Of a DNA stretch of 64,000 nucleotides, positions 34,433 through 46,889 are shown in pieces. Source of the stretch: Fremontodendron californicum (lineage: Eukaryota > Streptophyta > Magnoliopsida > Malvales > Malvaceae); contig JAULJL010000015.1 in assembly GCA_030761205.1 (NCBI GenBank), positions 9,863,501-9,927,500 on the forward strand. The letters are read 5' to 3'. The position numbers and the translations under genes were made by a program. A model generated the notes under the pieces. That model did no database searches, was not told the origin of the DNA, and saw only the letters and a program-made list of their open reading frames with translations. The first letter of the stretch is position 1. Each line of letters starts with the position of its first letter.

Positions 34433-37400
34433 GTTTGAAGGCTATGTAAGAGGGAGCATGTCACACCTGCTCCGAGGAATGATCCGTTAGCAATAATTTG
34501 GCTGCCTCGACTGCTGAGGATGACACCTAGGTTTAGCAGGGTACCTCCTAGCACAGTGTAGATGGTCGCCATTTGCAGTATTGTTGCCTTCTGCGCTGCT
34601 CTCTCAGACTGGTATGCAGTTTTTAATGCATTAAAAATTAACAAAAGTGAAAGAAAAAAATGAGAACGGTGAGATTCAAGTGTTGCAAAGCATAGTATAC
34701 TCGAATTTTCCTCTGCTCCAAGCAGACATGGAATGTAATTTTCAAGTATTACCTCTAGCACCCGGACTCGGAGTCTCAAATCTCCTGATTCAAGTTGTTT
34801 CACGAATTCTTCTATTCGCTGAACTCTGTATGGCATAGACATGGTGTAGGACCTGGCCTGAAATATACACAAGTGCTAGTGCTATCAGTTATTTTGCTCG
34901 GACTCTTCATTTTTCTTGAAGTATTCGTGACCGGCACCCATGTCTGACACATATTCGGACATGAGTATGGAGATATAACATTCCAAATACATGAAAAAAC
35001 TTAGAAAAAATTGAACATATATATCCGTATCCGACACTCATATCCGAATCCGAGTAACATAGGCTATTAGTACCCAAAATGATGAATAAAATAAAAAGTA
35101 TTTATATTTACTTCAAAGCAAGTAACTTTCTATTTAGCAACTCAAGGAACTAAAGGAATTGGAGAAACATGGTAGAGAGTGCAGTACTTCATCAGCTTGT
35201 TTCCTCATCTCCTGCATCAGCTGTGTCCCAGTTCGTTGCATTTGTCTAATATCTAGAAGCTCCTGTAGGTAGCATGAAATAATATTAGTGCTAAACAGTT
35301 TCAAATGAATTTGTCAACACATTGCAAACTTCATTGAGAGAAAACTATATGATAATCTAGGAGGGAATGTTAAGAACCTGTGCAAAAGGTGCAGCAATCT
35401 TTGTAAAGGAGAAATCTGGATCAAGTATGTAGCCAATACCTGCAAGGAAATTATGATCTTCAGAAGATGAGAGTCGTGATGAAACAAAATTGTTCTTTTT
35501 AACATAATTTGCCTAGTGACTTGAGTTCAAATATTATGATGATTTAATGAGAGACACCTTCAAGAGTGGAAAATGCCCTCAAAACAAAGGCAAATGTGGA
35601 TGGAAACCGAAATGGTTTATCCTGAGCTATTGCAAACAAATCCTGCAGTAAAAATATATATATATAGATCATGAAAGGGTTATTTACAAACAGTTATTTA
35701 GGGTTAAATGTTACAAACTCATCCACTTCAATATATTGACCTTTAAATTGATTCTAATATTATAGTTTCCTGAAGTTTGGAGAAAAGATACTGGATACTG
35801 GTTATCAAATCAATCAAAATGCAAAATGGAACCTCCTCAAAGTGACATATTGTTTGGTCAAACTGGGAAAATAATGACATGGGTCCATGAGAAATATGTA
35901 AGCAAGGAAGCTATTATTTAGAAATCTTTTCCTATTTTGCTCCGACTCTTCATTTTTCTTGAAGTATCCGTATTGAACATCTGTATTCGACATATATCCA
36001 GACATGGGTATGGGGATATGATTCTCCAAGGACCCTCCAAATACATGAAAAAACTTAGAAAAAATTGAACATACCCGTGTCGGACACATATCCATATCCA
36101 ACACCCGCATCCAAGTCCGAGTAACATAGATATCTTTTCTTTTGTTTCTCTTTATCTACACAGCACTTCTCTAGCTTATATGCTAATGGAATATTTATCA
36201 CTTTTGCACACCTCTCCTATTGCAGCAAAAGTAGTCTCCTGATCTGGCCTCTGCTCCAATAAATTGTCCAGGAAGAATTGCACAGATCTCCTCACCTAGC
36301 ATAGAATGAAAAAATAATCATTAAGAAGGGTAAAAACAGATGTCTCATTAACCCATATTTTCCTTGCAATTTTTTTTTATATGTAGGGCACAATGGTCTA
36401 CCGAGGACAAATCTCCTGTTGGTTGAAGTGCTCCAAGATCTATGAGACTCTGCATAACCTGCATGGTTGTTTCCAGTCAGTTTTGGGGACAAAGGAATAG
36501 ATAAGTTAGAGAATTACAGTAGGAACTTAATAAGGTTTAAAATCCTTTAACAACATGAAGAAATTAAGTTGCGGTGATGTCCTATGTTGCTCTGACTCTT
36601 CATTTTTATTGAAGTATCCGTATCCGACATTCGTGTCCGACGCATATCCGGACATGGGTATGGGGATATGATCTTCCAAGGACCCTCCAAATACATGGAA
36701 ATCTTGGAAAAAATTGAACATACCCGTATCCGACACTTACACCCGAATCCGAATAACATAGGTGATGTCATTCCGACATAAATAAACCATGAGTTTGGTG
36801 TAAGGATTGATCAAAATACTTCTTACAGTGATATAATATTCAGAATCATGATGAAAAACTTGGACTAGAAAAAGAAAAAATGTCAAAAGCAGCAGCAGCA
36901 GCATGAGATGGAAAGCAAGCAGACCTTTTTTGCATCTTTCTCATAAACAGCATAGAAAAGTTCCAGCAATCTCTCACGAGTAAAAGATTTGATCTCCCCC
37001 ATCATGCCAAAATCGTAATAGATGATTGCTTCATCCACATCAATAGCAAGGTTTCCAGGATGCGGATCAGCATGAAAGAAGCCAGTTTTCAGTATCTGTA
37101 TTTATACCAAAATCCAGTGAAGTTATATCAATAGTTTGGATTTTGGAATAAGTAGTCATAGACTATGTTACTCGGATTCGGCTGTGAGTGTCAGATATGA
37201 GTATGTGTCCAACACGGATATGTTCAATTTTTTCCAAGATTTTCATGTATTTGAAGGGTTCTTGGAAGATTACATCCTTGTATCCATGTCAGGATATACG
37301 TCGGATACGGATGTCGAACATGGATACTTCAAAAAAAATGAAGAGTCGGAGCAACATAAGTCACATAATCATTTGAGATAGGCCAATGTTACTTGCCTGA

Positions 37401-40400
37401 ATCAAGTATGCTTCGATGGCACGCGATGAAATTCGAGAACGATTAAATCCCCGAGAATCTAATGCATCCAATCGGTTGATTTTAATGCCTGATATGGACA
37501 TAACAATGCCATATGAAACTATAACCAGAATAAATTCATTGCAACAGTCTCTTAAAAAAATTTAGCTGAACAATGCTAACACTTGCAATCATCCTGAAAG
37601 AAATCAAATGCATTAAAATTAGATGGAAACCTGGTACATACTCCAAGGTCAACACCTTTATAGCAGTGTAATCCCAAAACACCATCTGCAAAGCCAGAAA
37701 GACATCAAAAACATAAGTAAAATCACAAATCAAGTGGGTTTATTTCCATGAACAAGTTAAACACTTCAAAAGATGAAGCATGATAGCATGGAACATACAG
37801 GTATGCGGACCCACTTTATATTTCGAAAGTCTCGGCGAAACCTATCAGCATTTTTCCCTTCATTTATATAATCAATTTCTTGATACAAAATCCTGAGAAA
37901 AGAAAATGTAATTTGTGAGGTTTCTCTCATGTTTTATCTTTTTTAATTCGCCTGTAGTTTTATAACGTAATAACTATCATAAAAACTAGTATATGCTTAT
38001 TACTTACTTTGAGCATTCCTTGTATATACCAACCCAATCTCTTGTTGGACCACCTAAAGTTTCACTATTTTGAAAATACTCTGCAATTAGCTTTAGATTT
38101 CCTGTGGAAGGAGCAGAAAATTAAAGAACAAAGATCCATACTGCTAAGTTTTAAACCCTACAATTTAGGTAGAACCATTATTTCTGTAGTAAATAAAAGC
38201 AATCAGTTGAACAAACAGAAATAGTCGACTGCATGCATAAAGCCCATAAATAATACACATTAGGCTGCACTTCTTACTATTTCTATCAGGTTCTAATTTC
38301 CCACTATCTGTCAGTTTCTTTGGCAAAACTATAAGATAAAATCCATGTTACTCGGATTCGGAGGTAAATGTCGTATACGGGTATGTATCCGACATGGGTA
38401 TGCTCAATTTTTTTTTAAAGTTTTTTCATATATTTGGAGTCGTACCCTGTATCTATGTTCGAATATGTGTCGGACACGGATACTTGAGGGAAAATGAAGA
38501 GTCGGAGTAACATAGGATAAAATAACTGATGGATTCAAACTTGTCAAAGCAAGTTGCATCATTGATTGCTTGCTTTATATGTGCATTTTCAAGAAATGAA
38601 CATGTTCTGCATTCATCTTAAAGAAAAGTAAAATGCAATTAATCGTAATTACACGAAAGGACAGGAAAAGGTGTTTTAGAATTTATAATTAAGAACACTA
38701 TCATAATTATAATTATAACATTACCAGAAAAAGGTGTATTACTTACGTAAATCGATGTCAAAAAGCTTCTTAAGACCAGGTCTTTGAACCTTGACAACAA
38801 CTTTCTCCCCATTATGCAGAATAGCCCGATGTACCTATACAAAGAATGCTTCAAACTTCAGATCACTTAGAGATTGAGTGATTGACCACCATATTATTAA
38901 ACCAGATTATCTGTGTTCAGTTATAACTTCAATATTCGTGGAGCAGAAGAAACAGAACTGCAAACCTATGTTATTTGGACTCGGGTGCGAGTGTCGGACA
39001 CGGATATGTTTGATTTATTTTAAGTTTTTTCTTGTATTTTGAGGGTTCTTGGAGGATCATATCTTCATACCCATGTCCGGATATGTATTGGACACGGGTA
39101 TTTCAAGAAAAATGAAAAGTCGGAGCAACATAGCTGCAAACTGATGTATGCAACAACTAGGATCGGCATGTTCTCTCTAAAGTTGTAACAACAGTACACG
39201 GCTATTTTTTTATATCTATTTTCTTACTTCCTTTAAATTCATTTCAGTTTGTGTTTTCCTAAATCTATAGGAAAAAGAATCTAAGAATTTTGAAGGCTTG
39301 AACAGAAAAATAAGAGTGAAACAAACACCTGACCAAGGCTAGCTGCAGCAATTGGCTGGTCCTCAAATTCCTTAAATAGTACATCGATGGGGGCTCCCAG
39401 TTCACTCTCAATGAAGTATCGTGCTTTCTTTGGTGAAAATGCAGGGACTTTATCCTGGATAATCGATACAAATTATACATAGAGAAACACAAAATTTAGA
39501 GGGAGAGAAATCAGAACTTGGAACTTCGAATGTTTTATAAAGAAGAAACATTTATGTACATATATGCTTTGAATGTTAGCATCTAGAAGCATAATGCAAT
39601 GACAGAAGGCCTCTTCCGAATTAATAAAGAAAAGGAAAGCAAGAGTACCTGCAATTTGGCAAGCTCATCAACAAACTCACGTGGAAATAGATCTGACCTG
39701 GTTGAAGATAATTGTCCAAGCTTAATAAAAGTAGGGCCAAGTTGCAATACACTCTCTCGTAGCCATGAGGCCGTCTTTCTCCTCCTCTTTTTCTGCAGGA
39801 GATAAACAAAATCTATAAGAACCGTTGATGCAAGGATTGCTGGAATGCGTCCGTTATGAGGTATTGTCCGTTTTGAAAGGTCTAAAGATTATCCTCACGG
39901 TTTTATCCTTTGAGAAAATGCATTCCCACATACAACGCCATTGTTGATGCAAAGATTGTTGGAATGCATCTGTTATGAGGTATTGTCCATATGGTTTTAT
40001 CCTTTAACAAAAAAGCATTTGCCTAAACCCTAAACCCTAAACCCAAAATACGATTCCATAATACTCTTTACCCAAAATACGATTCCATAATACTCTTTAT
40101 TTGGTATTAGATTGTGATAAAAAAAATTTTTAAAAAATAGGTGAAAAAATAAAAACTTATTTAACTACAGTAATTGATTTTTTAAATGGAAAAAATAAAC
40201 AAAGTGATTTTTTTTCTTTTACAAAAAGTTAAATTACTAATATAACCCTATTGATGTATACTAGTTGTATTTTATACTTTGATTTAATACTATTTGTATT
40301 TTAGACTTGTGATACAAATTCAAAGATTGTATAAATAATATATATAGAAATTATAGTCTATTTCTCTTTTAAAAAACTAGTCAGTTCAATTCTTATGGTT

Positions 40401-41184
40401 TTATCCTTTGAGAAAAAAGCATCTCATAGGGAAAGGGTTGTCTTTCTTTATAAAATCACAGTTCAATTCTTATCTAGTGGATGTGGGATCGTTTTCTCCC
40501 TCAACAATAACCAAAAGCAATACAAAAGAAATAGCAAAGATGGAGATTATGGATATTAGTCAAGTAAGATGTAATAGATATATTCTACTCTACAAGGTAT
40601 AATGGGAAGGCTATGCTTCAACAGACTACAAAACTCACCTGCTTATCTTCTGTGAAGCCTCCCGGATATGCCCATTTCGCATTGTCCAACAGAACACGGA
40701 CACGTAAAGAAAGAACAAAAGACCAAACATCTATAGTCCTTTGCAAGCTACTATAATTCTCATTGGCCCAACTGAAATTTTCATCTGAAGGCAGAAGCTT
40801 TAACTCCTCTAATGGTGGAAGTTTTTCAGACACTCTAGCTTTAGCTGTCTTAACCAGGGCTAGACTATTTTCTCTCCTAACTATGCTAGCACCATTTGTA
40901 ACCTGCTTTACACCATTCACCTTTCTTTTCACTACCTCACTGGAAGGCACCATTTTAACAGATCGCCTGTTGTTTCCTACATTTGGGGCTGATTCAGTTT
41001 GCTGCATTTCCACTTGAAACCTGAATGATTTATCTGGCATAGGCAGATTATGTATTTGCCTCTCAAACTTCACAAACTGATTCGAAACCGAGCTCAAAAA
41101 ACTGAGAGTATCCATTGCTCTTCCTTGATTCATCAACTTGCAGTTGCACGAATAACAACTATGTGAAGCCAGTATTGCTGCCAT
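34345..41184 (-). CDS. ABC1K7: plastid ABC1 atypical kinase (ABC1K7/SIA1-like), C-terminus altered by a MITE
   Basis: The coding exons are 40639-41184, 39649-39792, 39329-39454, 38747-38834, 38008-38101, 37799-37892, 37631-37685, 37397-37488, 36925-37095, 36402-36458, 36212-36295, 35558-35642, 35378-35439, 35188-35262, 34753-34857 and 34345-34608, giving 713 residues. The N-terminal exon is a Ser/Asn-rich transit-peptide-like region followed by ENFSWANENYSSLQRTIDVW. ABC1/UbiB features include the Ala-rich loop AAASLGQ (exon 3), VVVKVQRPG with the catalytic Lys (exon 4), HADPHPGN and YDFGMMGE (exon 9). Plastid family members attach to plastoglobules or envelope and influence prenyl-lipid metabolism, iron homeostasis and stress responses. 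A C-terminal hydrophobic stretch (TVLGGTLLNLGVILSSRG) looks membrane-associated. Intron 8 has a GC donor (CAG/GCAAGT). The last 27 residues and the TAA come from the MITE at 34041-34432. The name rests on memory of the Arabidopsis homologue. Confidence 0.9.
34889..35062 (+). mobile_element. CTATGTT-family MITE in an ABC1K intron (copy 1)
   Basis: The left end is TTATTTTGCTCGGACTC and the right end CGAGTAACATAG. Flanks GCTATCAG and GCTATTAG differ at one of 8 positions. Confidence 0.88.
35932..36129 (+). mobile_element. CTATGTT-family MITE in an ABC1K intron (copy 2)
   Basis: The left end is CTATTTTGCTCCGACTC and the right end is GAGTAACATAG. ATCTTTTC occurs directly at the left (35924-35931) and again two bases beyond the right end, so the target duplication is offset by a small indel. 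Confidence 0.85.
36582..36761 (+). mobile_element. CTATGTT-family MITE in an ABC1K intron (copy 3), perfect TSD
   Basis: It runs from CTATGTTGCTCTGACTC to GAATAACATAG. Both flanks are GTGATGTC (36574-36581 and 36762-36769). Confidence 0.92.
37163..37358 (-). mobile_element. CTATGTT-family MITE in an ABC1K intron (copy 4)
   Basis: This copy is in the opposite orientation: it starts CTATGTTACTCGGATTC and ends TCGGAGCAACATA. The flanks are similar (AGTCATA and AGTCACA) but an exact 8-bp duplication cannot be defined. It lies in the intron that has a GC donor. Confidence 0.82.
38343..38515 (-). mobile_element. CTATGTT-family MITE in an ABC1K intron (copy 5), perfect TSD
   Basis: It runs from CCATGTTACTCGGATTC to GTCGGAGTAACATAG in reverse orientation. 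Both flanks are GATAAAAT. Confidence 0.92.
38966..39133 (-). mobile_element. CTATGTT-family MITE in an ABC1K intron (copy 6), perfect TSD
   Basis: It runs from CTATGTTATTTGGACTC to GTCGGAGCAACATAG. Both flanks are CTGCAAAC (38958-38965 and 39134-39141). Confidence 0.93.
39826..40010. repeat. imperfect direct duplication in ABC1K intron 1
   Basis: The block GTTGATGCAAGGATTG ... GTTATGAGGTATTGTCC (from 39826) recurs from about 39944 with small changes. A third partial match to its GGTTTTATCCTTTGAG segment lies at about 40398. Confidence 0.75.
40023..40099. repeat. interstitial telomere-type repeat and 29-bp perfect tandem duplication
   Basis: Three CTAAACC units (40023-40044) match the plant telomere repeat CCCTAAA. 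Directly after them, the 29-bp unit starting CCCAAAATACGATTCC occurs twice in tandem (40042-40070 and 40071-40099). Both lie in ABC1K intron 1. Confidence 0.9.
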
Positions 41185-41935
41185 GTCAGGAGCAGATCAC
41201 CTGCAGTTTTTGAAAGTAATTCAAAAGATGAGAAGTAGAAGAAAACTAGCAAGAAGGATAATCAAACTGATGTATAGGCAGACAATCAATTGCAGTTGTA
41301 CTGTTTGAAGAACCTTTTCTTCTTTTCAAAAAAAGAAAAACAAAATGAGCTTTTACAACCAAATACAGAAGCCTAATGTTAAATAAGAACAGAGCCATGA
41401 ATCAAAAACAAGGAAACAAGTTCATCAAAGAATGCATATTTGCAGATGGCAAAACAGTTGAACCATAAACAACACAAAAATTTATTACTAAATGAATTAA
41501 TGTTGGTAGAAACAACTAAGCCAGCAAAATCCCAAATACTATAAATTCAAATAAAAAAAAAATGAACAGCAAACAATAATATAATCTTAACCCCCCCAAG
41601 AAAAAACAATTTGGGTTTTGAAGAAAACACCAACCAATAAAGAAGAAATGTTAAGACCTGAATTATCGAGTGTGGAGCAATGGTATTTATTGAGTTTTCA
41701 AGAGAAAGAAGGGAAGTTTTTTTTTTTTTTTTTCTTAAAAAAATAATGGTTGAAAAAGAAAGGAGAGGAGATCCTGAGTAGAAAACAAAAGAAAGAGAAA
41801 CAAGCAACTTTGCCGTTTGAAAGAGAGTGTTGACGAGTCTTTCCTTCGTTTTCCAAAACTCAAGGTGCTGAAATTCAGAGTTTTGGACTTGTAAGGGAAA
41901 CGCTGGCTTTGATTTTCTTCTTCTTTTCGAGTACA
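41185..41935 (-). promoter_or_regulatory. 5'UTR region of the ABC1 kinase gene, probably with a leader intron
   Basis: Upstream of the ATG a good acceptor (AAACTGCAG/GTGATC, about 41203) and a possible donor (TCAG/GTCTTA, about 41659) suggest a non-coding first exon from roughly 41660 to 41930. Purine/pyrimidine-rich strings there fit a plant 5'UTR. The open frames in it do not resemble proteins. Confidence 0.45.
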
Positions 41936-42112
41936 AATAATCAATAAGTAAATTAATCTAATCAAATTTAATTCGAGGAGTTTGATTTTTATTTCGAATT
42001 AAACTCAATCTTTAAAATGAAATTCAATCAAAATTGAATTAAATTTTGAACTTCGTATTTCAAATTGAACTCAAATTTTTTATTGCTTGATTCGACTCGA
42101 TTACATCCCAAT
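41930..42112. mobile_element. truncated hAT-like MITE fragment (TAGGGGTGTAA family)
   Basis: The right end (CGACTCGATTACATCCCA) and the TCGAATTAAACTC-type interior match the right part of the element at 34041-34432. The left terminus is missing. Confidence 0.55.
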
Positions 42113-44640
42113 CTCTGCGGCTTCTTCTATAGGAAAAAAAAAAAAAAAAAACTACCACCATTCAGTTTCTTGGTTCACTATTTGCTTTGGACTTTTAAGT
42201 ATTAGTTGGTTTTGTTTTCCATAATAAAGGGCTGCATATATAGTGTGATCCAAATCTTAGTATTAGAGCTTAATTTTTTGCCTAACATCAACAAAATTAC
42301 AAATATAATAATAATAATAAGACCTTCCCAAAATATTAAGATTAAAACCTACTTTTAAATTATTTAATTTATTTTTTTGTTTTACATACATTTAAAAAAT
42401 CATTAAAAAACACTTCCTAACAAAAAGGAAAAAAAATTATCTTTTATATTAAAAAAATCTTTCAACTTTTTCACTTACACAACGATGTGTCACGAAATTC
42501 TAGTATTAAAAAAAAGTTTACTTATTAGTTAAATAATTTCATACCAATTTATTTATTCATTATTTTCAATTATTAAATTTTTATATGTCCCTTTCTATTA
42601 AAAAACCAAAAAAAAACAAAAACAACAACCAAACATAACTTAAGTATGTGATTGTACTCTCTTTCCTGATTTAAGGAACCTCCTCATCAGCATTATCAGA
42701 AAACATTATTATAGCAATATATATAAATTTTATATAAATAATAATTTAGCCATCATTAATCCTAATTTGTGATATAAGCCTAATTGGGAAACTTTCATAG
42801 GCTCATGGATGGTTGACTGATTATTACTATTACCCTAAATAGGCTAGTTTCAACTTTCATTAAGGAAATGAATTTTCATTTATTTGATATTTTTTAAGAA
42901 ATAAATGCTAATTAAAGTGTTTGGCTTACTACAAAAATCTAACTATTCATATGAAATAAACATCTATAAAGTCATTCTTATAATAAAACATTGATTATTA
43001 TAAAAAATATTTCGAAATTAAAATCTTAAATATATCGTATTAATATAAGAGATTATATTCTTAAAATTATAAATCCTCAAAATACCTTAATCATAATAAT
43101 TATCAAAATATACATCTACAAAGTTATTATTTATTACTTTCGTATCATTTGAGAGCAATCAACTATAAGTTTCTATTTTCAGAAAGCAAAATTAAAGCTA
43201 TTTTCAAAATGGTACATGATGGTTAGTAGAAGTGTGAATGTGTTGGGTCGGGCTAAGTCTAAATATGATATCAATATCATATATATTTATTCAAATTCAA
43301 TTTAATTTGACAATTTAAGCCTCAACCTCTACTCAAGTCTACTCAAATTTATAAATGGATATCAAGCCCAAATTATTATTTTTTAAAAATATATTATTTT
43401 TATTTAAATTTTAGTAATTTTATATTTATATTTTTATTAAGTTTAAAACATTGATAACTTAACATATTTCTCAATATTTACATTACAATATTTATATATA
43501 TCTTTTATATGATATAAATTATATATTATATATAAATATAATATATATTATATAATTGAAAATAAGTCGGATTGAGTTGGATTCAAACCTTAAATGTTGG
43601 AATCAAGACACCGTCTGTTTAATCAATTTTTTTGCTTAAATTTATTTTTGTCCAAACTTTATGATATGGATCCAACCTTTAAACTTGAACAGATAACTCT
43701 CTTGTAGCCAGGCCCAGGCAGCTAACTCTGCATTATTAAGTATTTGGTTTGATTGTGATAGTGAGATTGCCAACGAAAAAAAATGTGCGTTTGAGGACCA
43801 CACTACAAAAGAAGAAAACCAAAAATCCATATTTCATTTGGTTGGTGTCTTAATTTTTCTTTTCTTTTTCAATTAATTTTCACTTTTATTTTTTATTTTC
43901 TATTAAAAATAATAATAATAAAAGGGTTTTATTACAAAATTACTTTTAAGATAATTTTTAAAATTAGTCAATATTTATTTATAATAATAATATTATATTA
44001 AATACAATAATTTTTAATTTTTAATACATTAAAAAATACATTATTAATTTTTAAAAATATCTTTAAAATACTCGTTAATCAATCATTCCAAAAACTGTAC
44101 ATCCATCAATTTATACAAACTTTCTATATTTATATTTATGTCTCCTCACTTTTGTGTCTTTACCAAAACATGCATGTGCATTGCATGTGATCAGTTGATT
44201 TTCTACATCAACTTCTTCTAACAAAACATGCCCATTAATTCCCCCCCCCCCTAAATAATGATGATATATATATATATATTTTTGATATTATTATTAATTA
44301 AAGTCCATGTCTATGTAAGAAAATAAAAATGCTAAAGATTTTTGAAAAAAAATATGTCGGTCTCAAAAGTTTGAATTTGAGATATCAAATCTTTAGTTTT
44401 AAATAGAATCCATCTTTATTTTATTTTATTTTATTTTATTTTTATCAAAGCACAAGGTTGTATTTGTTTATACACAATATATACCATTGTTTTTTGTCTC
44501 CCAACTTAAATTCAGACCATTTAACACATTCGATAAGAAGTTCAATCTAAAACATGTTAGTTGTTATTTTAATAAATCTCAAACTAATCACCACGAGATT
44601 ATTTTGTACGAATATTACTAAATATCATTTTATACATTAT
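42113..44640. other. AT-rich intergenic DNA
   Basis: No gene is supported. A decayed element resembling the TAGAGGTG family may start at about 43230 (AGAAGTGTGAATGTGTTGGG). A run of C lies near 44242-44252, followed by an (AT) tract. ORFs are short and AT-biased. Confidence 0.5.
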
Positions 44641-44933
44641 TAGAGGTGTTCATGAGTCGAGTCAGATCCGAATAGTAAAAAAAAATTATTTGCTCAAATC
44701 TGATCCCAAAAACTTGTTTTATTATTTGAAATATATTAAAAAAAATAAAAAACAATTTTATATTAAAATTTATATATTTTCATAATTAAATTTAAAATAA
44801 AAATATTTTTATTATTTAAATAATAATTTGGACCGAACCAACCCAATCCAAATTACAAAAATATTATCTCAATCCAAACCTAATTTAGACCGAATCTGTC
44901 AAGCCGGGTGGATAGTCTCAACTGACAGATCTA
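44641..44933. mobile_element. hAT-like MITE (TAGAGGTG ends), older copy
   Basis: The left end TAGAGGTGTTCATGAG and the inverted right end TAGATCTGTCAGTTGAG are imperfectly inverted. Flanks TACATTAT and TACACCAA match at 5 of 8 positions. Confidence 0.55.
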
Positions 44934-45601
44934 TACACCAACGATATTTTATAAACAAGATAAGAAGGTTGACACAATCACTTAATAATTTTATTAATTT
45001 ATTAATTTTCTTAAATATAATCTAATGGAACATATATCAACCTTTAATTTCATTTATGAAATTTAAAAATTTTATTGTCTAAATATAATATTTAAAATGC
45101 ATTCATGTTTCTAATGTTATGGATTAAAATGCATTGATTAATTAGAAAAAAATAGAAGTTATTAAACTGCTGCATTGTCAGAAAAATCCTACAAAATTAC
45201 AATTCAAAATATCATGTGTTTTTTTTGTTGTTGCAAAGTTTATTGTTTTATCTTATTATATTATTATTTTCCATATATAATAGTTGGATTTCCCACATCT
45301 TATGTAGAGTAAAATATGTAGTAAGATTCTCCATTATTTGTATTCATGTGTTGACTTTTATTCTCTTTGTTGTAGATGAGAATATCAAGGTATATCATTA
45401 ATTTATAAAATTAAAAAATGATTATTAAGCTATTTCTCTTTTTTTTTTTTTGTGCCTAAGATTTAATCAGCTGGTTCTTTCCTCATTTCATTCATTTGAG
45501 TTTTCAATTTTGCCTAAAATTGAAAGAAAAAAAAAAAAGAAAAAAAAAAAGAAGACTTTTTAGATAGAGAAGAAGAATGAAGATCTTTGAAGCTTTGGGT
45601 T

Positions 45602-45890
45602 TAGACATGTCCATAAGCATGACGGCCCACCAGGCTCATGGACTGGACTCGGATTTTGAAGTAAGATTTTTTAAATCTGGTTCGATTCGGTTCGAGATAT
45701 TATTTAATTAATAAATATATTTTATTTAATTTTAATTTTGACATATTTTAAAATAATAATATCAAATAATTTTTAATAATTTTTCAAATAAAATCAGACA
45801 TAAATGGGCGAACGGACCCAAGCTTGAACTTAATATTTAAAGGTACTAACCGAACTTGACTTGGCCCAACTCGATATATGAACACCTCTA
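45602..45890. mobile_element. hAT-like MITE (TAGAGGTG ends), older copy
   Basis: The left end is TAGACATGTCCATAAGC and the inverted right end is TAGAGGTGTTCATATATC. The target duplication is unclear. Confidence 0.55.
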
Positions 45891-46889
45891 TTTAAATTAC
45901 CAACAACCTAAAACCTACTTTAGCCTCTACCTCCTGTTTTTATTGTTTTAATTTTGGATTCAAATAAGAGAAAATTACTGACCAGATTCAAAGTGCATTT
46001 TGTGTGTGCTAGCTATAAGTCAATTTTTGAGTTATTATAAATTTATAATAGACTTAATTAAGGGTTTTGTTAACAAAGCACTCTTAAAGGTGCTACTAAT
46101 CATAAAAATAAATTTGATTTTTAATATATTAAGTGAAGATGTTATTTTATGTAGTAATAATTAAAATAAATTCAACAATTTATATCTGAAATCATCCGAA
46201 CTCGAATAACTCAAAAGATTCAAATTCGAAACGATTCAAACTTTTTCAAACTAAAATGACTCATCCAAACTCAACTCGATTCATTCTATTGATACACATA
46301 TATATATTGATATTTAAAACTACCAAAAATTAAATTTTGATCATTGAAACTAAAATTTTATATATATCTTAATAAGTTGATTTAGTTGTTATTGTTAAAA
46401 TTAATTTAGAAGCTGAAAGCCTGACAATACTAATAATTCCATGTTCATATAAGCTTTTAATTACTATGGTGATTTACTTTCATATATTTGGAAGTTAAAT
46501 TTCTTTTTTTTCTTTTTCCAATAAGAGAATTCTACTTGCATTATTTTTTTTCTTTGACTACATGAGAAGGAGTCAAAATTTCTTATTCAAACAATATATG
46601 AATATTGAAGAAAAATGTTAATCAATGTTAGTGATATTTATACAAACAATTTTATATTTAATATGTTGTTTTTTTTCCTCGAATTTAATAAAATTAATAT
46701 ATTAAATGAAAATAAATATTTTTTTGAGGAAAAATAACTTTGTATTAGAAAACCTTAAAGAATTACACCACATGTAGATATATGTAAGCTGAAATGTATA
46801 TTATTTATTTATTTAAATTTTTATTCAATTTTAATTTTAAAAATCTATATTATATTAATTTTTATTATTATTAAAATAGTTAATTTTAA

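Noticed and set aside
41547..41936. 129-codon minus-strand ORF
   Set aside because: It spans the presumed leader exon/intron of the ABC1 kinase gene and poly-Lys/Ser-Leu low-complexity sequence.
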